A stretch of 64,000 bases of DNA, from the NCBI RefSeq assembly GCF_009728935.1, contig NZ_CP034235.1, forward strand, positions 1,024,501 through 1,088,500, read 5' to 3'. Shown piece by piece: positions 55,366 through 64,000 of this stretch; the stretch's first letter is position 1; each line of letters opens with the position of its first letter. Below the pieces are notes generated by a model. That model made no database searches. It saw only the letters and a program-made list of their open reading frames with translations, and was not told the DNA's origin. The translations under genes were made by a program, and so were the position numbers. The stretch is from Paenibacillus psychroresistens (lineage in GTDB: Bacteria; Bacillota; Bacilli; Paenibacillales; NBRC-103111).

Positions 55366-56231
55366 ACGAATTTGCAAATGGCAAGCTTAAGAGCAAGAAA
55401 CGCTATATTCAAACGATGAACATTATAACGCTTGTCGCCGTTATATTTATTGCTTTTCTTGTACTCTTTCCGATTTGGTGGATATTCCGCACATCTTTGA
55501 TGACGAATCCAGAGATCTACAAATTTCCGCCATCCCTATTTCCGCCAAATTGGCTGTTTTCCAACTATGAAAAAACATTGGAGGTATTCAAGTTTTGGAA
55601 ATATCTATGGAATACGATGCTGATTATCGTTCCTGCCTGTTTGGGGGGCACATTAACGGCCACCTTATGCGGATATGCCTTTGCAAGGCTGCGGTTTCGG
55701 GGGAAACAGTTGATCTGGACCTTATGTGTCGGCTCTATGCTCTTACCTACGATGGTTACCCTTATTCCTCTGTACATTGGATGGACGCGGGGTGTGGGGC
55801 TCCATGACAGCTATTTGCCATTGATTCTGCCTTATTTCTGCGGTGGTGGCGCTTTTAATATCTTTTTAATCCGACAGTTTATTATCTCCATACCGAGAGA
55901 ACTCGACCAAGCGGCAACGATCGACGGTGCCGGATACTTCCGCATCTTATTCAACATTATTGTCCCGGTGATCAAGCCCGCTATGATCGTCGTCGCATTG
56001 TTTATCTTCATTGGCCTTTGGAACGATTTGCTGCAACAAATGATTTACATTAATTCCAGTGATAAATTCACTATAGCGTTGGGTCTAACCAATTTTAAAG
56101 GTCAATTAAAGTCAGATTGGTCGATGACGATGGCAGCCACGTGCATGTCCTTTGCTCCAGGGGTCATTTTCTACCTGATTGGTCAAAAGTATTTTGTAGA
56201 AGGAATCACAATGACCGGAATAAAAAATTAG
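55362..56231 (+). CDS. ABC sugar importer permease (MalG type)
   Basis: The 289-residue partner permease overlaps its neighbour by ATGA. It has six membrane segments and the EAA loop QAATIDGAGYFRILF (first Glu replaced by Gln). GLWNDLLQQMIY and the terminal VEGITMTGIKN are typical. It completes the third importer. A separate promoter starts just after its stop. Confidence 0.9.
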   Translation: MNEFANGKLKSKKRYIQTMNIITLVAVIFIAFLVLFPIWWIFRTSLMTNPEIYKFPPSLFPPNWLFSNYEKTLEVFKFWKYLWNTMLIIVPACLGGTLTATLCGYAFARLRFRGKQLIWTLCVGSMLLPTMVTLIPLYIGWTRGVGLHDSYLPLILPYFCGGGAFNIFLIRQFIISIPRELDQAATIDGAGYFRILFNIIVPVIKPAMIVVALFIFIGLWNDLLQQMIYINSSDKFTIALGLTNFKGQLKSDWSMTMAATCMSFAPGVIFYLIGQKYFVEGITMTGIKN

Positions 56232-56256
56232 TCCGCATGTCCAGACACCTAGGGAT

Positions 56257-56344
56257 GATAAGGTTGTAATCATGCAAAAAGTAGTTGGGAAAGGAAATGC
56301 TACAAAAGCATCAGTGAACTATACTAGGAATAATAGCGCTTTCA
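56257..56344 (+). promoter_or_regulatory. Composite activator-dependent promoter with cre site (GH127)
   Basis: The block GATAAGGTTGTAAT, then GCAAAAAGTAGTTGGGAAA, repeats the element at 52685. The -10 box TATACT (56320-56325) again lies 63 bases after the block start and the cre-like TAATAGCGCTTTCA again 11 bases after the -10 start. The equal spacing of three elements argues for one activator serving both promoters. The LacI palindrome found before the importer is absent here. Confidence 0.72.
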
Positions 56345-56399
56345 AAAAAGTAATCTAGATATTTCATCATATAGTAAGTGCTACTAGGGGGAGAGCGGA

Positions 56400-58358
56400 T
56401 TGAAAAGCAACGATCTACAAACGTTATCACTAACTAATTTCAACATCGAAGATGACTTTTGGTCCGAGTATATCCGTCTTGTGAGGGAAGTTATTGTACC
56501 TTATCAATGGGAAGCCTTGAATGATCGCGTAGAAGGAGCGGAGCCAAGCCATGCTATTCGGAACTTCAGAATAGCTGCTGGAGAAGAGCAAGGTGAATTC
56601 TATGGCATGGTTTTTCAGGACAGTGACGTAGCCAAATGGTTAGAAGCGGTAGGCTATTTGTTAGAAACACAGCCCGACGCGGAGCTTGAAGCTGTCGCAG
56701 ATGGTGTCATTGATACAATTGCCAAGGCACAGCAAAAGGACGGCTATCTGAATACCTATTTCACCTTAAAAGAACCAGGAAAGAAATGGACTAATCTGGC
56801 TGAATGCCATGAGCTATATTGTGCAGGACATATGATTGAAGCGGGAGTTGCTTATTACAGGGCAACTGGGAAACGCAAGCTGCTTGATGTTGTGACTCGT
56901 TTTGCTGATTATATGGATACTGTATTTGGCGAAGGGCCTGATCAGCTTCATCGTTATGATGGACACCAAGAAATAGAATTAGCACTTGTTAAGCTTTATC
57001 ATGCAACGGGTGAAGCTAAGTATTTGAACTTGAGTAAATTTTTCCTTGATCAACGCGGGCAGCAGCCACATTTCTATGAACAGGAATGGGAGGAACGCGG
57101 GCGGGTTACGCATTTTCCCAGCATTTCGATAATCCAGGACCATCCATATAGTCAATCACATCTACCTGTACGAGAGCAACAAACAGCCGAAGGGCATGCC
57201 GTTCGTGTTGTATATATGTGCACCGGTATGGCAGATGTTGCAGTTGAAACAGGAGATGCTGATCTGTTGGAGGCTTGTCGTAAGCTCTGGCATAATATTG
57301 TAACTAAGCGCATGTATATTACAGGTGGAATTGGCTCGATGGCTCATGGCGAATCCTTTACAAGCGATTATGATTTGCCTAACGATTCGATATATGCGGA
57401 AACCTGTGCTTCAATTGGATTGATCTTCTTTGCTCAGCGTATGCTGCAAATTGAGCCAAAAAGTGAGTATGCAGATGTAATGGAGCGTGCTTTATACAAT
57501 ACAGTAGTCAGTGGAATGTCTCGTGATGGCAAACATTTTTTCTATGTGAACCCTCTTGAGGTCTATCCGATTTCCAATCGAAAGAATAAGAATTTCGAGC
57601 ATGTTAAATCAGAGCGTCAGGGCTGGTTCGGCTGCGCCTGCTGTCCACCTAATATCGCTAGATTGCTAGCTTCCCTAGGTCAGTATATTTATACCCTGAA
57701 AGATAATACGCTATTTACACATTTATACATTGGCGGTGTTTCTGAATGGGATCTATCTGGCCACAATGTGAAGCTTGAACAGCATTCGGAGTATACATCT
57801 AATGGCAAAGTGAAATTTACTATAACTGCAGATTCACCAGCAGATTTCACATTGGCACTGCGCGTGCCAGATTGGAGTGATCAAGCAGCATTTGCTGTAA
57901 ATGGCATCCCATTCGTGATTGGACCAGATCTTATCGTCGATGGCTATGTAAGGATTAAACGAATTTGGCAAACGGGAGATCAGGTAGAAATTGTATTCTC
58001 GATGCCGATTTTACGGATGAAAGGTAATCCACTTATTCGCCATACCTCAGGGAAAGTAGCTTTGCAACGCGGCCCTTACGTTTATTGTTTGGAAGAGGTG
58101 GATAATGGTCCTAATTTATATCAACTAATATTGTCCAAGGAAAGCAGCTTGAAAGTTATCTATGATCCCTTATTGCTTGGGGGAATAAATGTTATTCTGG
58201 CTGGGGCTTCTAGATTATCCACGGACGAATGGGATGAACAATTATACCGACATGATGCAGAATGGCAAACCAAGCATACCGCAATTAGATTTATTCCCTA
58301 CTTTGCTTGGGCAAATAGGGGGATTGGCGAAATGACAGTATGGATTAAGGATAGCTAG
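56400..58358 (+). CDS. GH127 beta-L-arabinofuranosidase
   Basis: The 652-residue cytoplasmic enzyme starts with TTG after AGGGGGAG. It has the all-helical barrel of GH127/DUF1680. The zinc and nucleophile motifs are present: IYAETCASIG supplies Glu and Cys, and WFGCACCPPN supplies Cys414 and Cys415, corresponding to the Cys417 nucleophile and Cys418 of HypBA1. Such enzymes release L-arabinofuranose from beta-linked arabino-oligosaccharides. Its own promoter shares the activator element with the importer genes. Confidence 0.92.
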   Translation: MKSNDLQTLSLTNFNIEDDFWSEYIRLVREVIVPYQWEALNDRVEGAEPSHAIRNFRIAAGEEQGEFYGMVFQDSDVAKWLEAVGYLLETQPDAELEAVADGVIDTIAKAQQKDGYLNTYFTLKEPGKKWTNLAECHELYCAGHMIEAGVAYYRATGKRKLLDVVTRFADYMDTVFGEGPDQLHRYDGHQEIELALVKLYHATGEAKYLNLSKFFLDQRGQQPHFYEQEWEERGRVTHFPSISIIQDHPYSQSHLPVREQQTAEGHAVRVVYMCTGMADVAVETGDADLLEACRKLWHNIVTKRMYITGGIGSMAHGESFTSDYDLPNDSIYAETCASIGLIFFAQRMLQIEPKSEYADVMERALYNTVVSGMSRDGKHFFYVNPLEVYPISNRKNKNFEHVKSERQGWFGCACCPPNIARLLASLGQYIYTLKDNTLFTHLYIGGVSEWDLSGHNVKLEQHSEYTSNGKVKFTITADSPADFTLALRVPDWSDQAAFAVNGIPFVIGPDLIVDGYVRIKRIWQTGDQVEIVFSMPILRMKGNPLIRHTSGKVALQRGPYVYCLEEVDNGPNLYQLILSKESSLKVIYDPLLLGGINVILAGASRLSTDEWDEQLYRHDAEWQTKHTAIRFIPYFAWANRGIGEMTVWIKDS

Positions 58359-58426
58359 GGGTTATTCTTACCCCTTCTGGGGTGAATAATAATAGATTTA
58401 TAAACTAATGAGGAGGTGAGAATTTT

Positions 58427-58465
58427 GTGAGATTGGCTTTGTACAAATCAGGAAGGAGGCACTAA
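58427..58465 (+). CDS. Candidate 12-residue leader peptide
   Basis: A very strong ribosome site (AGGAGGTGAG) precedes GTG, 11 sense codons (RLALYKSGRRH) and TAA. It ends 62 bases before the next large gene. Nothing identifies a function. It could be a translated leader, a small peptide or chance; the strength of the ribosome site is the only support. The sequence before it (58359-58400) forms an imperfect hairpin around ACCCC/GGGGT. Confidence 0.3.
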   Translation: MRLALYKSGRRH

Positions 58466-58527
58466 AAGTAATAGAGTAGGATGTGACGGAGAGAACCATA
58501 ACTGAATAAACGTTGGAGGTTGAAGTG

Positions 58528-61500
58528 ATGTTGAATCAATCGTTTTTGCTGTACCCGAAAAAGCTTAAACAATCGGCTGGAAAGCTGTTGTTAACGGTAT
58601 TGGTACTCGTTTTTGCTGTGGTATTATCACTGCTATTACCGAAGATGGCATTTGCGTATACTTTATCCAATAGTAACTTTAATGTTGAAACGGGCACAAA
58701 TGGTGAAATAACCTCGTTAAAAGTAGTTGGCGACTCCTTTAGTACCAATTATGTAATGAATGCGACGAATGCACCTAATCAGAATACAACAGATCATCAA
58801 TGGCTAGGTGAGCTTATGTTTACCTATAAGCTAGGAACCGGAGCTTGGACGACGGCGCTGACTAACAAATCGGCTAATGGCAGAACACAAAGCCAAACCG
58901 GCAACGCAGTAACCGTGACTTATCAGAATGCTACAGATGCTCAGGGGGTTAAAAACTTCAAGGTCATTGAAACTTATTCTTTAGTCAATGATTATCTCCT
59001 CTGGTCAATCAATTTAACAAATACCAGCACACAGAATATTGAGTTTGGTGATATTGGTCTGCCTTTGCCATTTAATGAGTTTTGGTCAGGGGGCGGCAAC
59101 GAAGAAATCTATGAAACAAGAGTTGTCAGTCATTCTTTTATAGGGAATAATAGCTCTTACATTACAGCAGGCAGACCGAGTGGTATTGGCGGCAATTTAC
59201 TAATGGTTCCTGATGCAACCACAGGTGCTGGTTTTGAATACATGGATCATTGGAGAACTCAAGAGCATGCTGGCAGCATGTGGGCTCAAGATCAAGGTGG
59301 ATGGGCTGAGGGATTAAATGTCTTCTATATTCATTCTAATGTGATCAAAAGCACGAACAGAGGCTATTTGCCAAACACAAGCTTGGTGCTTACGCCTAAT
59401 CAAAGCAAAACCTATTCGTTTAAATTCTTTAAAGCATCTACAGATGCTGCTTTGAAGGATCGGCTTTATAGCGAAGGACTTGTCGATGTTACGGCAGTTC
59501 CAGGCATGATGTTTGCGACGAATATGAAAGCTAAGATTGATTTGCACACTTCAAAAACGATTACATCCGTTGTAGCTCAATATCCTTCAGAAACAACAAT
59601 TGCGTTTGTGAACACAGTGGCAACCGATCATAAGATTTATGATCTTCAGCTCGGTCATTTAGGTCCTAACAACATTACAGTGAATTACGGAACTGGCGAA
59701 AAGACGGTCCTACAGTTCTATGCTATTGAACCAGTTGCAGATGCTTTACAAAGACATTCCACCTTTATGGTAAACAGTACTCAATGGAATGTGCCTGGTA
59801 ATATTAAGGACAAAGTTTTCGACGATTATATGATGCAAAATAATGCAAAAAGAAATTCGTTTGCTGGATACTGGGGCTGGGGAGATGATTGGGGTTATAC
59901 TCACGGTCAATTCCTCGCAGAAAAGAATGCGTTGACTCCTGTTGCTTCCGAAGTAATAGCAGTAGACCAATATCTGGAAACGGCGATTTGGGGCCGGCTT
60001 ATGGCTAATCATCATACCGATTATCTTATTCCGGATTTCTTAATGCCGGAGCCTAACACAACCCCAACATACCGTGGATATGCTTATCCACACATTTATA
60101 ATACGTATTTCAGTATGTATAAAATTGCTAAGCTGTACCCATCTCTTGTTACGTATCTTAATCCGAAAAACACTTATTTGCTGAGAGCTTATAATATATT
60201 TAAGGCCTTGTATGATGGTCCAGTGTCTTATAACTGGAATACAGGTTTAATGGGTGAGCTAACGACACCAGATATTATTAAAGCCTTGCAGGATGAAGGG
60301 TATACAACACAGGCGAATGACCTTATAGCCAAAATGAATACCAAATATAACAATTTCTCAGGAACCACCTATCCATACGGATCGGAATACAATTACGATA
60401 ATACGGGTGAGGAATCCGTATATACACTGGCAAAAATGAAAAACAACACAACGATCAAGAGTAAAATTAATACCAAGACTAGAGCAACTCGCGGACAAAT
60501 GCCGATCTGGTATTTTTATGCAGACCCAGTGACGATTACAGGCGAAAACTGGTGGAACTTCCAGTACACCACCTCATTGGCAGGTTATGCAATGGATGAT
60601 TGGGTTAGAAATCATTCCACTACACCTGAAGTAGAGCAACGAATGTCTTATGCGGCAAAAATCGCCAATATTGGTGCGATTAACTCAGGGCAAATTAGTT
60701 CTGACGCAGCAGACATTGGGGCAGTTTCCTGGACCTATCAAGCTGAAAAAGGAAATCAAGGTGCTCAAGGCTTAGATGGCGGACCTCTATTCAACGGTTG
60801 GAGAGGAATGTCAGGTGAAGCAGATTTAGGCTTGTTCGGAGCTATTAAAATTCTTAGTGCCGATGTTGCAGTTGATCCTATCTTTGGATTATTCGGATAT
60901 GGCGCTGATGTAACTCAAAGTGGTGCGAACTATGTTATCGTTCCTAAAGATGGTATCTTCAAGCGACTTAACTTGATCACACAAAAGCTCGGAATGGAGC
61001 TTGAAAAAGATCAATATACAACAGCGACTGTAGCAACAGCTAAAAACTATGTGAATTTCACATTGAAGAACCTGACAACATCAACAGCTCATACTACAAA
61101 AGTTACGTTTACTGGACTTGCAGCAGGCAGCTATAACATTCTAGTTAACAATGTAGTGGCAGGATCTGTTAACGCAGTGAGTGGCACAGCAACTGTTGTT
61201 AATCTTAGTATTGGAACAGCAGCCACTTATGATATTAAATTGCAAACAGGCACACCTGTTAACCAAGCGCCAGTTGTAAGTGCTGGATCCGCTAGTACAT
61301 CCACTTTACCGGCAGCTGTAACTTTGTCAGGTACGGCAACGGATGATGGCTTACCTACAGGTTCTACGCTTACAAAAACTTGGAGCCTGCAAAGCGGACC
61401 TGGGACAGCAGCTATTGCAAGTGCAACCTCATTGAGTACTACTGCGACTGTAACGGTCGCTGGAACCTATGTCTTTAAGCTAACAGCTAGCGATGGGACA

Positions 61501-61983
61501 TTGACTTCAACAAGTACCGTAACGAAAACAGTTAATGCAGCGGGTACTGTAACGAATATTGCTCCACTCGGTACGGCTACAACGTCATTTGTTTCAACAT
61601 GGGAAAGCTTAGCTGGATTAAATGACGGCTATACGCCAACCAGCTCCAATGATCGTGGGCATCCTGTTTATGGTAACTGGAATAATCCTGGCACTACTCA
61701 ATGGATTCAGTATGATTTTAGCCAAAATTATACGATCTCGAGTACCAATGTTTATTGGTTTGATGATAATGATGGAATTGATTTGCCAGCCTCCTATACG
61801 ATTCAATACTGGAATAGTACAGCTTGGGTGAATGTCGGAAGTCCGTCTGGACTTGGGAAGCTAGCTAATCAATACAATACGACAACCTTTACTGCAGTAT
61901 CGACGAACAAGATTCGTTTGAATATTACAGCGGCTGCGACATTCTCATCAGGAGTTGAATCTTGGAAGGTTAATGGATCTTAA
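58528..61983 (+). CDS. Large secreted DUF5695-like protein with Ig-like and discoidin domains
   Basis: ATG 58528 follows GGAGG by 8 bases and gives 1151 residues with a long signal peptide ending near MAFAYT. About 35-900 resembles DUF5695-type secreted proteins: an N-terminal beta-sandwich, then a helical toroid (YWGWGDDWGYTHGQF, TGLMGELTTPDIIKAL) with the outline of a glycosidase or lyase. An Ig-like/PKD-like domain (about 915-1010, NQAPVVSAGSAS, KLTASDG) and a discoidin-type domain (about 1015-1150, QYDFSQNYTISSTNVYWFDD) follow. It probably degrades the extracellular arabinose-containing glycan; DUF5695 assignment is by recollection. Confidence 0.78.
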   Translation: MLNQSFLLYPKKLKQSAGKLLLTVLVLVFAVVLSLLLPKMAFAYTLSNSNFNVETGTNGEITSLKVVGDSFSTNYVMNATNAPNQNTTDHQWLGELMFTYKLGTGAWTTALTNKSANGRTQSQTGNAVTVTYQNATDAQGVKNFKVIETYSLVNDYLLWSINLTNTSTQNIEFGDIGLPLPFNEFWSGGGNEEIYETRVVSHSFIGNNSSYITAGRPSGIGGNLLMVPDATTGAGFEYMDHWRTQEHAGSMWAQDQGGWAEGLNVFYIHSNVIKSTNRGYLPNTSLVLTPNQSKTYSFKFFKASTDAALKDRLYSEGLVDVTAVPGMMFATNMKAKIDLHTSKTITSVVAQYPSETTIAFVNTVATDHKIYDLQLGHLGPNNITVNYGTGEKTVLQFYAIEPVADALQRHSTFMVNSTQWNVPGNIKDKVFDDYMMQNNAKRNSFAGYWGWGDDWGYTHGQFLAEKNALTPVASEVIAVDQYLETAIWGRLMANHHTDYLIPDFLMPEPNTTPTYRGYAYPHIYNTYFSMYKIAKLYPSLVTYLNPKNTYLLRAYNIFKALYDGPVSYNWNTGLMGELTTPDIIKALQDEGYTTQANDLIAKMNTKYNNFSGTTYPYGSEYNYDNTGEESVYTLAKMKNNTTIKSKINTKTRATRGQMPIWYFYADPVTITGENWWNFQYTTSLAGYAMDDWVRNHSTTPEVEQRMSYAAKIANIGAINSGQISSDAADIGAVSWTYQAEKGNQGAQGLDGGPLFNGWRGMSGEADLGLFGAIKILSADVAVDPIFGLFGYGADVTQSGANYVIVPKDGIFKRLNLITQKLGMELEKDQYTTATVATAKNYVNFTLKNLTTSTAHTTKVTFTGLAAGSYNILVNNVVAGSVNAVSGTATVVNLSIGTAATYDIKLQTGTPVNQAPVVSAGSASTSTLPAAVTLSGTATDDGLPTGSTLTKTWSLQSGPGTAAIASATSLSTTATVTVAGTYVFKLTASDGTLTSTSTVTKTVNAAGTVTNIAPLGTATTSFVSTWESLAGLNDGYTPTSSNDRGHPVYGNWNNPGTTQWIQYDFSQNYTISSTNVYWFDDNDGIDLPASYTIQYWNSTAWVNVGSPSGLGKLANQYNTTTFTAVSTNKIRLNITAAATFSSGVESWKVNGS

Positions 61984-62000
61984 TTATTAGAAGTTTAAGC

Positions 62001-62034
62001 AAAAAGTCAGCGGGCTCTTCCGTTGGCTTTTTTG
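62001..62034 (+). terminator. Intrinsic terminator
   Basis: AAAAAGTCAGCGG pairs with CCGTTGGCTTTTT (G-U pairs) around a four-to-five-base loop and ends in a T run. It terminates the large secreted-protein transcript. Confidence 0.78.
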
Positions 62035-62114
62035 TTTAGGGGGGTTCCTGGTTCTCAATCATCTTAATCTCATTTATAATGAACCTAAGCCTAAATCGAA
62101 GGACTGAGAACAGG

Positions 62115-62969
62115 ATGAAGCAGGAAATCAAGTATGACAATCAAATTCCGATTAACGCCTATCTTTGGAGTCCTAAGCCCTATCAGCAGCCGCTTCATTT
62201 TCATTCCAGCTTGGAGATTGGTTATTGCTTTTCAGGTAAAGGGAAGTTTATTTTTGAGAATAAGAATTATGATGTGAGTAAAGGCGATATATTTATCGTA
62301 AATAACACGGAATTACATATAGCACAATCTGCTGAGCGAGAGCCTAGCCAATATATCTTTCTTAATTTTGAGCCGAGTATATTCCTTGAAGCGGATGAGA
62401 AGTTGTTGCTGCCATTTGCTTACCGTTCGGAACGGTTCGAGAATCATATTGCTGCGGGAACATCGCTTGCCGTGGAATTAGGAGCTTTAATTCAACAAAT
62501 CTACGAAGAGTTAAACAACAAAGCGGAAGCCTATATTATTGTTACCCGCTGCAAATTGCTCGAGCTAGGTGTGCTGCTGCTTCGTCATTATATGAATGCC
62601 TTTAGCAACGTGCAATGGTTGAAAATGACCCATTCACAGCGTGAAATCAAAGAATTGATGATGTTTGCGAAGGAACGGTTTCAGGAGCCGATTCAGCTTA
62701 ACGATGCCGCTGTTCATCTCGGTTGGAGTGTTGCTCGGACTAGCAAATTATTCAAGGAACATACAGGGACCAGCTTTTTAAATTACATTATGCAGCTGCG
62801 TATCAGTGAGGCCAAGAAACAGCTTGTCACTAATCAAGATAGTATTGCGGATATTTGTTTTTCCAGCGGCTTTCAAAGCTTGGCTTCCTTCTATAGAACA
62901 TTTGGTTTGGCTGCTGGAATGTCACCGCAGGAGTATCGCAAGCAATTTGGCATTAGGCAATTGTTTTGA
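62115..62969 (+). CDS. AraC-family transcriptional regulator
   Basis: ATG 62115 gives 284 residues beginning MKQEIKYDNQIPI; an upstream in-frame start at 62079 would add 12 uncertain residues. A cupin-type sensor (LHFHSSLEIGYCFSGKGKF, residues 26-44) is followed by the double helix-turn-helix (LNDAAVHLGWSVARTSKLFK, SIADICFSSGFQSLASFYRT). It stands alone after a terminator and before the ADP-ribosylglycohydrolase-family gene, which is its most likely target. Confidence 0.87.
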   Translation: MKQEIKYDNQIPINAYLWSPKPYQQPLHFHSSLEIGYCFSGKGKFIFENKNYDVSKGDIFIVNNTELHIAQSAEREPSQYIFLNFEPSIFLEADEKLLLPFAYRSERFENHIAAGTSLAVELGALIQQIYEELNNKAEAYIIVTRCKLLELGVLLLRHYMNAFSNVQWLKMTHSQREIKELMMFAKERFQEPIQLNDAAVHLGWSVARTSKLFKEHTGTSFLNYIMQLRISEAKKQLVTNQDSIADICFSSGFQSLASFYRTFGLAAGMSPQEYRKQFGIRQLF

Positions 62970-63051
62970 GAATTTTACAAGAAAATGGGAGGATAGCATC
63001 GGGGTAATCCATTATGATGATATAAAATCATCCAATAAAGGTGGAATAACT

Positions 63052-64000
63052 GTGGCGGGCTGGGAACAATTAAAGGTACTTGTGGATATGGAGATCATAC
63101 AGCGGAGTGAAGAAGGCTGTGATGTAACTGGTTTTGAAGCGAAGTGGTTAAATGCAGGTGAGGATGAGGCGAAGCTGATGGAGGTCTATCATCAGTTAAT
63201 GGGGCTTGAGGTTAAAGCTGACTTCCCTTTTATCGAGCCATCTGATTTGCCTGGCATTCGCGCGTTGCGGCCTGAAGGCCCTAGACAATTAACAAAAGTT
63301 AAATCAGAAAGTGAATGGCTAAATCAATTTGACGGAGCCTGGCTTGGCCGAAGTATAGGATGTGCATTAGGTAAGCCGCTTGAGCAAGGTGCTTATATGT
63401 CTGGGAGTGATGGACGACCCGGCTGGAAGAATGTTGAGCTATGGTTTAAAGGAGCAGATGCTTGGCCGATTAGAGGGTATACGCCTGGCACATCAAGGGC
63501 GTCCGAGGAATATGGCTTAGCTGTTAATGATTGGTGCAAGAAAAGCTGGAAAGAGAATATTCAATTCATGGAATCGGACGATGATATCCGTTATACCGTA
63601 TTGGGATTGATTCTTTTGGAGGAAAAAGGTTTGGAGTTTGACTCGTGGGATATCGGCAAGCTGTGGCATAGACATCTAAGCTACCAGCAGGTGTGTACCG
63701 CAGAGACCCAAGCTTATTTGAATTTTGCTCAAGTAACCTCTCATATGGATTGGAGCAAGCCAGATAACTGGCCACTAAAAGCAAATTGGGTGCGCACATG
63801 GTTAAATCCTTATCGGGAATGGATTGGTGCCCAGATCAGAGCGGATGGCTTTGCCTATGGGGCAGCAGGAAATCCAGAATTGGCAGCTGAGTTAGCTTGG
63901 CGCGACGCGTCTTTCTCCCATGTGAAGAACGGGATTTATGGAGAAATGTTTGTTGCGGCGATGATTGCAGCGGCTTTTATTGAAACCGATAACGAGCGCA
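63052..64000 (+). CDS. ADP-ribosylglycohydrolase-family protein (3' partial)
   Basis: The frame starts with GTG after AAAGGTGG and stays open to the window end, with 316 residues visible. An N-terminal extension of about 85 residues precedes the fold (FDGAWLGRSIGCALGKPLE). Metal-binding aspartates in ESDDDIRYT and RADGFAYGAAGNPELAAELAWRDA are typical of PF03747. The family removes ADP-ribose from proteins or nucleotides, but many bacterial members lie in glycan loci with unknown substrates. It follows an AraC-type regulator gene. Confidence 0.85.
   Translation, partial: MAGWEQLKVLVDMEIIQRSEEGCDVTGFEAKWLNAGEDEAKLMEVYHQLMGLEVKADFPFIEPSDLPGIRALRPEGPRQLTKVKSESEWLNQFDGAWLGRSIGCALGKPLEQGAYMSGSDGRPGWKNVELWFKGADAWPIRGYTPGTSRASEEYGLAVNDWCKKSWKENIQFMESDDDIRYTVLGLILLEEKGLEFDSWDIGKLWHRHLSYQQVCTAETQAYLNFAQVTSHMDWSKPDNWPLKANWVRTWLNPYREWIGAQIRADGFAYGAAGNPELAAELAWRDASFSHVKNGIYGEMFVAAMIAAAFIETDNER

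Overview
The window looks like a chromosomal carbohydrate-utilisation region from a Gram-positive Paenibacillus-like bacterium (Bacillota). The signs are strong AGGAGG-type ribosome sites, frequent TTG and GTG starts, lipobox lipoproteins, LplB/LplC-type permeases, CcpA cre-like sites, and long secreted multi-domain glycosidases. No rRNA, tRNA, transposase, phage gene or CRISPR array was seen. Region 1 (1-10.3 kb): three consecutive secreted enzymes. A GH36-like protein cut by the left edge is followed by a 1450-aa GH2 enzyme with carbohydrate-binding and DUF4082 modules, then a GH36-like protein with a CBM4/9-type module. A terminator closes the run. Region 2 (10.3-21.7 kb): an operon with an ABC sugar importer (lipoprotein and two permeases, no ATPase), an SDR oxidoreductase, a cytoplasmic GH2 related to the secreted one, the remnant of a ROK sugar kinase, deoC and a GH38 alpha-mannosidase. 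Region 3 (21.7-30.8 kb): a LacI-family repressor faces a second importer of LplABC type, followed by two cytoplasmic GH36 alpha-galactosidase-like enzymes. Region 4 (30.8-44.7 kb): a dense one-strand operon of five SDRs (one with its catalytic residues replaced), a D-2-hydroxyacid dehydrogenase, a cupin, an UlaG-like lactonase, an SMP-30 lactonase, a DUF4432 epimerase-like protein, a VOC protein and dedicated E1-alpha, E1-beta and E2 subunits of a 2-oxoacid/acetoin dehydrogenase-type complex. A GntR/FCD regulator and a CE7 deacetylase follow. The content suggests an oxidative, non-phosphorylating route for the sugars released by regions 1-3. Five promoters in regions 2-4 share one unusual design: an inverted repeat ACAAt-N8-ATTGT fills the 17-bp spacer between TTGACg and TATACT, so the three regions probably form one regulon. 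Region 5 (44.7-50.6 kb): general genes, namely a NUDIX hydrolase, a heptad-repeat coiled-coil protein, a frameshifted DUF1444-like gene, adaA, a hybrid histidine kinase, a YpsA/DUF1273 protein and an SGNH esterase. Region 6 (50.6-64 kb): an arabinofuranoside-type locus with LacI and AraC regulators, a third ABC importer, a GH127 beta-L-arabinofuranosidase, a large secreted DUF5695-like protein with Ig-like and discoidin domains, another AraC regulator and an ADP-ribosylglycohydrolase-family gene cut by the right edge. Two promoters here share an upstream element, a -10 box and a CcpA site at identical spacing. Family names come from motif recognition by eye. Substrates and pathway order are inference.
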